Source: Anopheles merus
Lineage: Eukaryota > Arthropoda > Insecta > Diptera > Culicidae
Reading direction: 5' to 3'
Assembly: GCF_017562075.2 (NCBI RefSeq)
Contig: NC_054082.1
Coordinates: 4,091,050-4,155,049, forward strand
Length of the DNA: 64,000 bases
Part shown: positions 12,111 to 26,029 of the stretch, in pieces
How positions within the stretch are numbered: position 1 is the first letter of the stretch
Layout of the letters: every line of letters begins with the position of its first letter
The notes under the pieces: model-generated
Databases searched by the model: none
Told to the model about the DNA's origin: nothing
Seen by the model: the letters and a program-made list of their open reading frames with translations, nothing else
Program-made: the position numbers and the translations under genes

Positions 12111-15100
12111 GCTGTTTACACACAACCCAACTCACTCGAAGGCGGTGTAACGGTGCGATGGAGGGATGTTAGACGTCACAGACAACCGGGCGGGCAGGAA
12201 CTGAGCAGTGTAAACTTGGTTGGTTTTTGTTCTCGTTACAATGATGTGCGGTTTTGTTCGCAACTGGAAAAGCGCGACCGCCAACCCACGACGGCGGGTG
12301 CGCTTGAGAATAACCACGAAATCCACCTATTGAGTTTGAGTTTTACAGCAAAGCGGGTTCGATCAATGGACATGAAAACATATACACAACACACACACAC
12401 ACACACACAAATACACACAGGAGCAATTGTATGGTGGGAAGGAAAACACTTTCAACCGGACGTTAGACTGCTTCTCGCATTTAAATGGGGCGTAATATGG
12501 CAAGCGCGGCAAGCAAGAACACAGGCATGGAATCAAAAATGTGTGTGTGTGTGAATCAGCGCCACCGGCTTGCTGGATTAGTGTAAGCGAAACGCTTTAG
12601 GCTTAAGCAAGGATAATTGAGGCATCTGGCGTGAACGGAGCAGCGCGTGAATTTACACCGCTACAAACATACACACACACACACGTACCCCCTCTTACAT
12701 TACAGCGAAGACACGCAGGACACGCAGGAGGCGCAGCAAACAGCGCAAACAGCAGGAGCGAAGAAAGAAAATGTTACAACGATACTCTTAGGTTTCATTA
12801 GGTTGTGCAGTTTTGCGTTTAGGTTCCTTTAGACATACGCACACTCATACACCCGCGCCCACACACACACACACACACACTCACACACACATCTCTGTGT
12901 ATGATTTTATTGGTTTTCCATCTTCTGTAGGCTACCGGGACCAAAGTATCCTGTCCATGCGTTCCACCACCGTTCTTCATGCGTGCGTTTTTAACTCGTT
13001 GTTGAAGGAGGGAAAGAGAGATAGAGAGAGAGAGGGTGCATTGCGAGCGATCACGCAGCAGCACGATCGTTCTCGTTGTTTGCCACTGACGGCGCAACGG
13101 TGTAGGTTAATCATGCTTGTTTTAGCTCACAGTAGGATAGGATAAAAATCTGTTTCCCCCTTCCTTCCCGTTCGTTTCTTACGTGCCCCACGGGTTGGCC
13201 AGTTTACTTTTTGCTGTCCCAGTGTGTTGTAGAACGCGTGAGATGCGTCTGTCTTTTGTGTGTGCGTGTGTAATGTGTCGCCTCGAAGCGATGATGAGAT
13301 CCTGGTTTGGATCATTTACATACTTCGTTTCGTTAGTAGTGCATTTTAAGCGTGTTTACAGTAGGTGGATGTAGGATATGCTTCCCCATACAGAGTCGAT
13401 TGTTACGATTGTATCTGTTTGCTTTTAGGGCATTTAACAACGGTTACGGCACGAGGCTGAGACAGCTGAATAAAGTTCGCTTGTTTGAGTAACTGAACTA
13501 AGCACACACGCGCAGTGGTTCGAGTGGTTCCCTTTTTCCTCCCACCGAGACAAAGCAACAGCACTTTTACACCCAGTCGCGAGATGCATCGAACTATATC
13601 ATCATTTGATGTGGGGATGCAGCAGAAGTGCGCTTTTGGATGAAAGTTGCAACGAAAAGCTCGAACCACCACCTGAATGCGTGCATGAGTGTGTGTGTGT
13701 GTGTGTTTGAAAACATTCCGCGGCAAGATGAGCGAGTGAATCGACACAAAATTGTTTGTTCGAACCCGTGATACAGAGAATTCGGTTCACCTCACTCACT
13801 CACACACCCTTTGTGTCTCTAGCCGTTTGTCCAGCGTTTGGGGCGTCAAACGCCACAGAGGACAAAACAGTGTTTTTAACTCGTTTGTTAACCTCGTGAA
13901 CATAATTGCTTCTAATATACGCTAGCTAAATCTGAAGGCGTTACATACTGTTACATAAAGTAAAGCGTAATTGCATTCGCTAACGGCCAGCGTGTAGTGC
14001 GCTTTCTGTTCGCCATTCGCTAGCAAAGAGGGTAGACTTGATCAGGAGCGGGAACAGCGAACCGCGGTGCATTGGGTGGTAGCATAAGTATGCATTTACT
14101 TTGCGCCGTTTGTATTTGATCATAGTGTTGGTAGCTTATTTTGAAACGTTCTCATTGCGAACCATATGCATTTGACTATTTCTAGCGACTTTGGCCATAA
14201 ATGGCCACCAATTGTCCGATCAATCTTGTAACGTAGTTCCCAGCACTCACGCACATACACACACACACACATACACATAGAGTGTACTAGTGTACGAGCA
14301 AGCCACAGGCATTTAGGGCAAACTAATCTCAACTCTCCTCCAACCCTAAGGAGGAAGGGTTCGCCATCAAAACGCAAAGACAATTTCCAAAACCGGACGC
14401 GGAACAGTTGACGCGGTGGGTTGTGTAGGCCTATTTACCTGCCACCCCATTACAAATCGTCCCAAGATAGGAACGGAACAAGAAGAAGAAGAAGAAAAAA
14501 ACAACCGTGAAAGTGATTTATTTTCCTGATGACGGGCGCACTGTCCGGGGACTAGTTTGCAAGCAATTTTTATCTCGATATACAGCTTCAATCTCAATGA
14601 AATAAGTAACAAACAAACTTACAGAAGAAAGAGAAGAAAAAAACTCATACACACACATACAAAAATATTCCAAAGCTACCCCAAGCGTGTGTGTGTGTGT
14701 GTAAGGAATGGGAAGAAGTGCATAAGACGGCACAGAAACCAGCCGAAAAAAAAACAAAAAAAAAGGTCGAAACAGTAAAAACGGGGGCAAATGAAATTAC
14801 TAAACCTTAAAGGCAATGCGTACTTTAATAATAAATATAAATATACAAACTTATTATACATTATTAATGAAAACATTATTTACTTAGCAAACAAAGAGAG
14901 CGAGTAAATGTGCAATGGACACGTTTACATCATATCAGGCGAGCAGAAAGAAGTACTACAAAACACACACACACATACACGGAACACGGAAAGAAAATTT
15001 ACACACACACACACACCCTAAAGGCATTGGAAAACTAAGGGAAGAAGGGGGAAAAACCAACCAAACACCGAAGTGAATTGTATCGCAAAGCAAAAGCTAA

Positions 15101-17528
15101 TATAATAAGCAAAACATGTGTGTGTGCGTGTGTTGGACAAAAAGCATAAGGGCACGCACGCAAGTGATACGCAATGCTTCTGCGCTGCCGTGTGAGCCGA
15201 ATGGAGTGCGCGAAGAAAGATGATAAAGGTTGCAATATTATATTGAGGTATCTCACCGATTGGAGGGGAAAACAAGTTCGACTAATTAAAATGGAAGAAA
15301 AACGCAAAAAACAAAAACAAAGCATTAATCCAAGGCTAGGAGGAGGAGGACAGACAATGGGCAGAGCAGTCCAGCAAGAAGTCAGGAAAAAGATGGAAGC
15401 GAAGAAAGTGAAGAAACTTTATCATATACCAATTCTGCTGGGCTTAATACTAAGAGACGGCGCGACACACTGCGGACACACTACTGAGAACATAAAACAT
15501 CCATACACACAAACAAGAAGACACGCGTTCAAGTATATACACTCATTATTACGTTTGAACAAATGACGTTGATTGAATAGATTCATCAGCAATAATAAAC
15601 AATTGTGATAATACAATACATACAAGAAGACGGAGACGGAGGATGGAGGAAACCGCAAAAGCATAAAAAAGAAAGGGTAAGGGCCCGTGGGATGGGAGCA
15701 GAAAGGAGGAATTATGAAGCAATCGAATGAATGTAAAAGCCGTAGAAATGATGATTGGATGCTAGCAGCATATGTATGTTTGACACACAACAATGCAGAA
15801 TATTGAATGAGAAGCTGAGAAGAGAAAGTGGTGGGAGAATCGTATGGAATGGAAAATGAAGACTCACACACAGACACAGTTTCGGTAAGCCAGTGACGCT
15901 GTAACTGCTTTACACACCCCGTTCGCGGGCAGTCTGAAGGGCTGGTACCTAAGAATGCAAAAGGTCTGTACGGCGCAGCAAGAAAGCACGTGGAGCTCTT
16001 CCAGGAGCACCACTCGTTACGGTTACCGCTGAAGGATGCAACCAATGCAATCACTGGATCCTTTCTTCCACCATAACTTCAAGACTTCACACGCTCCCTC
16101 TATCACAAAACACTCTTCCACTGGTACCTTCTACCTTTCCCGGGTAGGAGGATCTTCAATCTTCCTTCCATGCATTACGGTATAGCGAGCAGCATAATAT
16201 GCTGGTTGATCAGGACGTATATTGATCACAAACGATCGTGCGATCTCGGCACCTATTCTTGCAATGTTGAGCTACTGGCGTGTACAATGATATGTCTAGC
16301 TAAATGATACACAAATTCCGAACCGTGAGAAAATATGTGTGTAAAAGAGAGAGAGAGAGTGAGAGAGCGATTAGCTCCTTGGCTCCTTCAAGTAAAGCGT
16401 TTGGCAATGATGATGGGAAAAAAACGAGCGAACACGAACCAGGTGACAAAAGTGGCACGACACAAACTTACAACAACCAACACTAGAACAAGATCAACAA
16501 AGCAGTAAAAGCATCTCTTTCTCACGCTCTAACTCTTAGCTATCCCTAGCGATTGATACCGAACCCAATGATTGGCCATTAGGGGAAAGTAAACCAAACC
16601 AAACTAACAAAAAAAAAAAAAAACTACCATACCATCTCTTGTTGTCTTTTAAAAACAAAACAAAAAGCTCTACGTGTGTATAAAACTACAAGTCAAAAGG
16701 TAAAGACAAAACTCCAAACTATTGCCATTAATTCTGCGCAAATAAGTAACTACTAAGCATACACACAAACACACCTAAGCAGCAGCTGAGGAGAAGGGGT
16801 ACGAAACAAGACAAATGCAAGTAAAGCTAGTAGCAAGTAAAACGCTTAAACGTTTCTCGTTCTGTTTCTGATTCTGATATGATTTTGTTGTACGCTTTTC
16901 TTTAAGCGCCTACGCAAAAAAAAACACTCCCACTCACACACACCATTTCACTACTTGAGGCCACCGAAGCGAAGGCAATTTTAAACATCCTTTTCAATGC
17001 CCTAGCACTGTTTCACGCCAGGGCGTGAATATTTCACCTGCAGAGAGGGACTGAAATGAGCGGAAGAAGTGCAACAAAGTGCAATGGGAAGGGGAAGAAG
17101 AAGAAGTGCACGAGGATTAGGAGAGGAGGGAGTATGGCCATGGTGGCGAATACATCACACACCGAGCAAGCATATATGCACTGGATGATGGGATGATTGG
17201 ATGGATGGATAATGGAAGACGGTGATGAGAAAGCAAAAGCAAAAGTTTACGAAATGTTATCTAGTTAAGTTTGGCTACAAACAAAGAAATTACTCTTAGC
17301 GTAAATGAATTCGAAAATTTGTAAATAGAATATACATAAACACACAGTCGTACACACCTACATATTACACACATACTGACCATACACAACACGTACACAC
17401 TACTACAGGCTGCAACATGCGGACGGAGCACAGGTGACCGAACCTCGGGAGCATTGGATGCTGGAGATTTTGCTCATAGTTGGCATTGCTTCTCGAAACT
17501 TTGCTCCAACTCGTGGGAGGTCGCGTTC

Positions 17529-17530
<2 letters not shown>

Positions 17531-17574
<44 letters not shown>
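17531..17574 (+). repeat. (TG)22 microsatellite
   Basis: Perfect alternating TG for 44 nt. Confidence 0.98.
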
Positions 17575-17578
<4 letters not shown>

Positions 17579-20011
17579 TGTTCTGTGGTGGTGGTCGGCC
17601 ATAAAAAACGGCTATTGAATATTTGTTAACCAAAAACCCCCAAGGTGAATGCTAACGGCAATTGCATTGCATTCAAAAGAAACAAACTGTGAGATTAGCC
17701 CTCCAAACGTCTCGTACGATGATGTTGATGATGGGCTCTGATGATTTACAACCACACACTCACACACATAAACACACACACACACACCGTTATGCATGAT
17801 GCATTTAACTCTTGCGTCGACAATGTGTTGTACATTTGCGTTGTTCGTTTCCTTCCCTTGTATTAAATGCGCCTCCCTTTTGATTGGCATTCGCGATTTT
17901 ATCAATCTCCGTAACGATCTGCGTGTTGTTGTTGTTGTTGATGTTGTCGCGCGTGTGCGTGTGTGTGTGTGTGTGTTGCAATTCAGTTTACCATGCGCCT
18001 CCATATGCTTTTCATGAGCGCGCACGTGCGCAACCCGAAGCAAGCTAACAAGCTAACAAGCGCGTTAGAGGATGCTTCAGAAAAGAAAAGGAGGGGTGAA
18101 AAACCATGCGAAATTAACGGCCAAAAACGATATATTAGGACATAATTCCTAAAAAAAGCACACACACACACTCACACACAAAGATACTATTATGCACATA
18201 TGGATGTGGCATATAAAACAGCTTGTTGATCCGTTTTTAAATATGTTTTGCGCTAGTTTAACGTGTACAACACTTCCTTCCCCCTCCGAGATGGGTTGGT
18301 TAGCAGTAGTAAGAAGTAGCAGTAAGTGGCAACAGTATTTTGTTCGGATTGTTTTCTCGCTTCATTGGCCACGCTGTAGATCGCAGCCATGCTGCTAGTG
18401 GGATCACCACCACGTTTCCTAGCAACAGGACGAAGGTGCCACGTGCGATGGCAGTGGGCGTGGCAAAAGCTGTTTGTACATATACATACGTATGAAGGTG
18501 TGGATTCGAGCGAGCAGCAGTTCGTAAGAATCCCAATCACAAACACAAGACACACAATACAAAATCAGACCCAGTGATAATTCGACATTTTAATTAGAGG
18601 CCTGAGTGTTTTAAAATTTCATAATTACAACACATTCTACCCCTTTGTCTGTGTTTTAGAATCCACTGCACGTAATGCGTTATACTAATCACCCACAACA
18701 GCTAGTGATAAAATTGGTTCGCTTTTCACACTCTGCACTGAAAAAAGAAGGACAACACTTTTCACACCTACTAATCAACTACACACACATACACATTTTC
18801 ACACAAGTATGTATTTACTGATAAGGAGCAGGACAGCGCGCAACGGGCAGAGGTAGGGAAAGGGCCGGTAGGCGAGAAAAGGGACAGAAGGGAAGAATAT
18901 GCGAACAAAACGCTTTTTTGGTACATTTCGTATAAAAAATGGTATAAAAGAAACAATTTCCAACAAACCCATCTTACCGAACACTAATTCAAAATTAATA
19001 ATCCAACAGCAAGAGAAACAAACAAACAGACAAACAAAACCCAACAAACAAAATGCGTATAAACTAGCTGCAGATTAATTGAAACTGTATTACGGTTAAT
19101 ACTTTTTAAAAATGTATTTCAAGTATCCTGTAAAAATAAAATGATTATAATGGACCTAATATAGTTGTGGTCGATGGGGAGAAGGGGGTACCCGCTTGGG
19201 GTAGGGCTATTGCATGTTCACTTCTAACGTAAATATCACTAAACTTCGGATAGATAGTTATGCACATAGTTATAGTGGTAAAACATCAATAAGCTACAAT
19301 AATAGCTACTCTGAGCAGTCACTTCTTGATCTCCAAGGACACTGTTGGCACTGTTCTGCACAATTGTCTGTGTGTGTTTGTTTAACAGTATCTTCTTCGC
19401 CTTTGTTACCGCGCACAAGCACCATTCGTTCACTCGTCGGTTCACCGATTGCTGCAGGATTTGAATAGTAACGGGGCAACCGAAACTGCTGCCTTTTCAT
19501 CACAACTTGAGATCACCTGATAATCCAGCCATTTATCTTGCATAAATGAGCCCGTCAATTTGCATTTCAATGTTTCTGCTCACGCACCGGTTCGCGCCCC
19601 GTTATAATGCTGGACGATGTGTTTTTGACGGCTCCAAACAAACACAAAAAAAGGCGCCAGAATGCAAATGAAGCTCCACTTGTGCCGGGGGTGGAGTACC
19701 AGCAGCAATGCCGACGACGACAACGCCACATTACTCTTTCTTTGTATGTAAAAGCACTGTATAAATTCACTTATTCAAAAAGTACTCCACCCTCAACACA
19801 GGCGATAGGTGTTTGCGGTTGTTTGCGTTTGTTTGTTTGCGTTATTCCTCTTCCGGTGCCTGTTACACCTGGTCGGTCGGACAGCGGAACCACTTTGAGC
19901 CAGTTTGTGGTCCAGCACGGAGAGAAAGACACACACACACACACGTACAGAAACAACAAAAAACTGCTGCTTATCTCGAGTGGTGGGGGGAGTCTTTTGG
20001 ACGAAGAAATG

Positions 20012-20040
<29 letters not shown>
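20012..20040 (+). repeat. (AC)n microsatellite
   Basis: Uninterrupted alternating AC for about 29 nt, inside a chance open frame. Confidence 0.97.
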
Positions 20041-20042
<2 letters not shown>

Positions 20043-22457
20043 AGGGGACACTTCACTCGCACATCCAACGGCAAACGATCACCGTTCTAAGACATCCACC
20101 CAACAAGCAATGTGTCAATGCACCGGTACACCGCCGTATGACAACCTTGAACTTCCTGCGGCACCGAACGCAACACGAACGGTGCACGAACCAACCCCAA
20201 TCTGTTGTGGTTGGGACAGGAGGAGGAGGAGCACTGGTGAGGATGGTGACAAATTGTGAAATAATAAATTCATACCGCTTCCTGTCCCTTTTCGTTTCCC
20301 CTTTTTTGGGGCGTGCAGAGTAGTGTGTGCGCAAAGAATGCGGCACCGAGGGGAGTTCGGTGCACTCGCGAAGCCGTCATCGAAAGCCACGCAAACACAC
20401 GTGACTAGACAGTAGTGAACCCGACGCGGGGCGGTTGCCCTGGGAACGGGCTGCAGTCACGTGCAGCCGAGAGACAAATGGCAAGATCGTAGCAATCGAC
20501 GACGCTGACATACCTTCCGCATGCATGGCACCGCTCATCGAACGTTCGAACACGATCCCAGTAGTCGTCGAATGCCGGAGTTCAACGTGCTCTCTGCACC
20601 GGTCGTGATGTGTGTCTGTGTTGGAGGATATTGGGAGGTATGTGGAAGAAAGATACATGCCTTTGTAATAATAATGTATTCTATTTCGTTTCAATCTTAC
20701 GTGTGTGTGTGTGTGAATATCTTACGATCGCTTCATACGGAATCGCTAATCAATGAAAGCTGTTGAAAGAGACGCAAACAGACGCGTCTAATGCCACCCG
20801 TGGGGTACCCGCGGCCGCGACAAGCTGGCATCGAGCAGTTGACCTTACACTTGAAATTGTTTGCCCATTTGCACAGCGTGGCAGTCTGGTTGAGCCGCAG
20901 GGGGGCACAAATTGCGACGGTATACGGAGCTTTGGAGAACGCGCTGTAATCAATTCCTCAGAACGTTTCTCCCTTTACTGAGTGTCATTGGGTCCACTGG
21001 TTGGATGGAACGAAGGTATCAATTTTGTGCGATGACGGTTGCCACACGCATGCAGACGGGTGAGGGTATTTTTATTGCGAATGTTGAATGGGATGTTTGC
21101 ACGAAATACTCGCATCGAGTTTGGTGGACTCCCAGCTAGGAAGTGGAGATAACTATCGAAGGATAGAAGTACGCGGGGGGACCGGGGAGGAAGGCTACAA
21201 GGTTACAACGAATTGAAGGCTCAATTGATTTGATTCAGACGAACAATCGCAGGGAAAGGGATCTGTGTTACTACATCTCTTGCATCCACTTTTACCCCCG
21301 GGGGTGGTGATCTTATTACCTTCCAATACTGCAATCCAATGACATTCGTTCCCAAACTTGGGCCTATATTAAAAACAATCTCATTTTTCACCTTTTTTGC
21401 GGAAGTTACCTCTCCGTGATTTATCTCCATGAGCATCGAAGAAGTCAACGACACCGAGGACGGTCAGTCGGTTGCCGCATATGCTGCACCTGTAAATTGG
21501 ACGTTAAACAGGTTGCTTGAACTTCGGCGCAGCATGTTTGAAGTTTCGGTAAATCACCGACCGCAGAGCAACTGGCAGCAGCTACGAGTTTGGCGCTGAC
21601 CTTAGAGTGGCGTGTGACACCGGCTTGCAGCACGCAGCACGATTAGAGGTGAGATTGAAAAGCGTCTAATAACATCCGCACATTGTCGGCTTAGGCCCAT
21701 CCGCTCGAATCGGGGTGTGACCGATAAGAAACCTTCAACTATTTCGCGATTTGTACACAGAACACAGCGCAGCAGCGAAATAACCCTGCGCGCGAGCGCG
21801 TTTGCAATGCAACTTCCGCTGATTACGATCCGCGGTGCAGTGCAGTGCCTGGCTCATAGGTGCAACTGCAAACGCAGTCGCCCCTCCTCCCCCACACAGA
21901 AGTGTTGGTGGGACAAAGTGGGAACACGGTACCATTGCGACGACGCCACCCAACCGCGCGCCGGCTGTCGATTACTCATCTGGCACGCTCCAAAACGGCA
22001 TATGCAAACGGCGGCAACCGCGAACACGTGCTGCGATGAGAAAGCATGCTGCTGCTGCGCTCTCTCGTACACTCGCAGTGTGCGGTGGTCGGGACGGCGT
22101 TACTAATCATGCGTTGACACCGGCGAAGGTGACAGCAGCCACCGTTTTGTTCTCTGAGAGTGCGCTGCTTTTGCGCGCTCTCAACGGTATTCTGCGCGCA
22201 CATGGCGTGCTGAGATAAACAATGCCGGCTTGTTGTGCTGCGCGTTTGGTGAGCGCGCTTGCGCGGATGTTGCTGTTTTTGCCCGCCAAACTTCTCGCCT
22301 CTTATAAAGCGTGCTTGCGGAAGAACAACAATGGCGAGTTCGTTGTAGACTGCGTACCGCACCAGACGCACGATTGGGACGCGTGGAGGATAGCTTTTCG
22401 GATCGTTTCAATCGTCGCTTCAATCAAACAGTTTCCTTTCCTGGTGGTGCTTCTACC

Positions 22458-23539
22458 ATGCTGCCGCTAGGAGTACGCAATCGCTGGTGGTGGCGGGTGG
22501 TGGCGTCGGTTGTGTTGACCCTCAGCCAGCTGACGACCATCGAAGGGCAGATAAGTCGTAAGTGTTGTGTGGGATGTGCAGATAAGCCGTTGTGACAATT
22601 CCAATCTAATTGAGCTGTCTAATCTATCTGGGCAAATTAGTATCATCCGTGCCGTGCGGTAGACAGCAGCAGCGGATCGTTGGCGGAGTGAACTCGAACC
22701 GTGGTCAAATCACGTACATCGCCAGCCTTACCAAGCGCGGTGGACACTTTTGTGGGGCTTCGATCGTCAACGATCGGTGGCTTCTAACTGCCGGACACTG
22801 TGTGTGCAGGTGAGTATGAGCGATCAGTCGATTGGTGCCTTGTTGCTGTTGCTTATTAATCATGCGTTTCCTTTCCTTTCTTCCCCCCGAAAAAAACAGT
22901 GGCGTGAATAAGATACTACGCGCGAACCAAATCCAGGCCGTGCTCGGACTCTACCGCCGGTCCGAATTCGGTGGCAATCAAATCGACAGCGACCCATTCT
23001 CCGACCGTGCGTACGAGGTCGGCATCCGGACCATCGTGCCCCATCCCGGGTACGTCTGCAACAAACCGTCGAACGATATCGCTCTGCTGGAGCTGGCCCG
23101 GCGCATCGACTTTAGCGCATCCGTGCGGCCAATCTGTCTGTCGAGCGGTGCGGATGGGTCGGCCCGCGTCGAGGGCCAGACGGCGGTTGTGGCCGGATGG
23201 GGCTGGCAGCAGGAAAACCGCAACCTTGGCGACAAGGCGGACACGCTGCAGCGGGCGGTGGTGGATGTGTTTCGGAACGAGGAGTGCGAAACCATGTACC
23301 GGCGGGGCAATCGGTCGCGAACGATTGCCCGGACGCAGCTGTGCGCGGGCAAGGGAGCGGGCGGTGTCGATGCGTGCTGGGCCGATTCCGGCGGTCCGCT
23401 GGTGACGAGCGACAACGTGCTGATTGGCATCGTTTCGACGGGGATCGGTTGTGCGCGGCCTGGCTTTCCCGGAATTTATACGCGCGTTAGCGAGTACGCC
23501 AGCTGGATCGTGACGGTGATCGATCGGTTGTCGCGTTGA
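22458..23539 (+). CDS. Secreted trypsin-like serine protease (S1A) with altered oxyanion-hole residue
   Basis: Exons 22458-22557, 22641-22809 and 22900-23539 give 302 residues. A hydrophobic signal peptide (~residues 10-31) is followed by a short pro-region with PCG and the activation site RIVGG, so cleavage after Arg is expected. Catalytic triad: His86 (TAGHC), Asp149 (NDIALLEL), Ser253 (DSGGPL). The S1 base residue is Asp (VDAC), predicting cleavage after Lys or Arg. The usual GDSGG reads ADSGG: chymotrypsin Gly193, an oxyanion-hole residue, is Ala. No CLIP domain is present in the visible model. It stands alone rather than in a protease cluster. Substrate and tissue are unknown; activity may be reduced by the Gly193 change. 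Confidence 0.9.
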
Positions 23540-24279
23540 ACAGGCGAAGGGACAGGTGAAGGAGAATCTTTTTTCAGTATTATGGTTTTGTTAGTAGAAG
23601 CAACACCAGTCCATCTAGTCAGTTTTATGCCAATGCATTTTTCATCATTTATCAAGATGATGCTGTTTAAGATAGTTTTAAGGTTGTTAGAATGCTTAAA
23701 ATAATTTAAAATAAAAGCCAATGGTCAACAAGCGAATATAACGTTTAAGCGATTCCAACACGTGTAGCATGGGAAACACTGACGCGTTACGCGTAACGCT
23801 ACGTAACGCAACCATCGCAGTGTGTCATCTCGTGTCAAAAGAGTCCGATTGCATGCGTATTACCTATATATCAAATTGGTATGCTACGGATGCTTTTATT
23901 TCTTAGTATGGAACTTTGTCATCTAATCAACTAACTATCGAAAGGACAATAAGCCATCCAGCTTCCGTCAAGCCCCCTGCTCCACCGGCTCCTCCTTTCT
24001 AGTCTGTGGTCGACGCGTATTCGATAGAAATTGAGATCAAATACTAGAAATAAGTGAACGGGCGTGTCTTTTAGCGGTAAAATTGCCTGCCGTTGTGCAT
24101 TGTATCTGTGCGCACACACACACTCTTCATCATAATGGTACAGTTATCGCGTAATCGTGATGTGATGCCGAGTGATGGAAATAGGCCACACTGCTTGCTG
24201 CTGCCATAAACAAACATACTACAGCATCATTCCCGGGTTTCCTCGTGGATATGTTTTGGCGCAGATCGCCCAGCGGTGC
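23540..24279. other. Convergent intergenic spacer
   Basis: Lies between the stops of the protease and of the minus-strand phosphatase gene. AT-rich, with an AATAAA-type signal near 23711 for the protease. No further gene was seen. Confidence 0.7.
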
Positions 24280-25464
24280 CTACCGCACGAAACGCTTGCT
24301 CTCCACTATCCTCTTAATGTACGCTTCGTGCGTCGAGGAAAGGGCCGCTGCCAGCAGCCCGTTCGGGTTGAGCGCCGGCGTATCCCGATGGTACACGATG
24401 TTTTCATTGTGCAAATCGCTCATTCTGCCACCGATGGCGCCGAGTATTGCGTCGCCGGCACAAATGTCCCACTTTTTTATATGCGTCGTGTGCAGATACG
24501 CCGTCGCGTTGTTCTGTATCACCTGCAGCACCTTGAAGCCTTGAAAGGAGAGAATGGGAACGTTGGAGGAATGGGAGTTCCAAAAGCAGCACTCGGTCCG
24601 CTCACTTACCAGCACCGCCGGCCGTTATGACTTGTGCGTTTTCGCCGAATATTTGCTTCGACTGTTCCTTCACAGCGCCCGCATGCGACCGCGACACGAT
24701 GATGGTTGGATGCTTCGCGTCCGCATCGTGCTTCAGGTTGACGAGCGACTCGGACAATGCCTTGCCGCGCCACGCCCAGGTCGTCTTCATCGTGAAGGGA
24801 TTGTGTATGATGCCGATCGTTGGAACGCCCTTCACCGCCACGCACACCATCGTGGTGACGTATTCGTGGAGTCGCTCTAGAAAGGTAACGGAAGCTCTAC
24901 CATTATTAGCTATGCCTTAAGGGCATAAATCCAAACCCTTTTTCCCTTACCGGTGTATTCCTGCGTCGCGTCCAGCGGGTCTATCCACACATCCACCTCG
25001 TCGATGGAGACACGTTCGTCCGGCACGGTCACACTCTCCGGCAGCACCGTGGGGTCGAGATCGAACAGCTGCACATCCGCGCACTGCTCCTGCCGGTCGT
25101 CCTCCTCGGAGATCACCTTCAGCTTGGGGAAGATTCGCAGCAGCCCATTCTTCATCACACAGTTGGACCGGTAGTCCGCATCGGTCACCGGATTGTTGGC
25201 GCCCTCCTTCGTCTTGCCCTTGCTTTGCTCGTGCAGATCGCGCGACTTGGACACGGCCACCACCTCGAAGCCACCGTGCTGGGCGGCCTGTATCGAACCG
25301 ATCAGCAGCTTGCGCAGGTTGATCTCGTTCGGATTCTTGCTGAACGCATAGCTGGCCGCATTCGCGCTGTTGCTGCTCCAGAGATAGTACAGAATGCACA
25401 TAAACAGCAGGCCCAGTATCACCACGCCACACTTATTGATGCGTATCGATCTGCCCAAGTTCAT
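24280..25464 (-). CDS. BPNT2: Golgi-resident PAP phosphatase (BPNT2/IMPAD1, inositol monophosphatase-like)
   Basis: Hydrolyses 3'-phosphoadenosine 5'-phosphate, the by-product of sulfotransferases, in the Golgi lumen. Exons (minus): 25464-24951, 24876-24610, 24539-24280. An N-terminal signal anchor (~residues 11-30, VILGLLFMCILYYLW) makes it type II. Magnesium and lithium-sensitive phosphatase motifs are present: SEEDD, WIDPLDATQEYT (DPxDxT) and IKKWDICAGDA (WDxxAG). Overall order and spacing follow the vertebrate protein, including GKTKEGANNPVTDAD near residue 85. The start is the first ATG (MNLGRS) just upstream of the anchor; an in-frame GTG 30 nt further up was not used. It is divergent with the metallopeptidase gene at 26030. 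Confidence 0.92.
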
Positions 25465-26029
25465 TTTGCCTGCTGCTGCACACACTCTCGTCACTAAAGA
25501 AAGTCTCGATAATCCTTCAAACGCTTCCTTTTTTTCTTATCCGTACGTTAAGCGGATCATTGTTTATTGAGAAGGGTCCGTGTCGGTGGCACGTTCTCCG
25601 TGCGCGAAATTATCCACTGAGCGAGTCTGTTTTTCTTTCGGCTCTGGGCCCAGGGGCTCTGCGCTCCAGGTTCAAAACAAAAGGCCTTTGTGACGACGAC
25701 ACTTTTGACATCTGCTGCAGTAACCTTAGGCGGCCTAAAGAAAAAGGTGTTTTTGTGAGAAAAAAGGGAGTTTAAAAATAAAACAGATACATAAATGATA
25801 CTTTATATAATGCTCTTAATGTATCACAAACAGCTGAAATGCTAAAACGGGTGGAAAATAATTCCTACATTTGAGGGGAAAATTGCACAAAGCACACCGT
25901 TTGTCTAGCTACCGTGAGTACCTTCATCAGCTGTTTGACTGATGACGTCATTCGTGGTGTGGTGTAAACAAACCTGAATCACACGTGCAGAAAAAAAACC
26001 CGTTCTACGTACAGGTGCAGAAACAGGCA
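25465..26029. promoter_or_regulatory. Divergent promoter region, PAP phosphatase / metallopeptidase
   Basis: A 565-bp gap between two outward-facing start codons. It must hold both 5' UTRs and promoters. A CRE-like TGACGTCA octamer lies near 25942-25949. No coding sequence was recognised. Confidence 0.55.

Larger units (their letters stand above)
12111..22457 (+). other. SNAP-25 3' UTR and gene-free, microsatellite-rich interval
   Basis: About 10 kb with no recognisable coding exon. A candidate AATAAA at 14830-14835 would give a ~2.7-kb 3' UTR; further AATAAA motifs follow. CA/TG tracts recur roughly every 1 kb, for example near 12388, 12860, 13690, 17531, 17960 and 20012. GC content rises towards 21.8-22.4 kb, just upstream of the protease gene. 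Open frames at 15422-16054 (-) and 19607-20323 (+) run through simple repeats and look like chance. Confidence 0.6.

Noticed and set aside
15422..16054. 210-residue minus-strand open frame in the SNAP-25 3' region
   Set aside because: No coding bias, no domain, Phe/Ser/Leu-rich reading of simple-sequence DNA.
19607..20323. 238-residue plus-strand open frame
   Set aside because: Runs through CA microsatellites (Thr-His repeats) and lacks family similarity.
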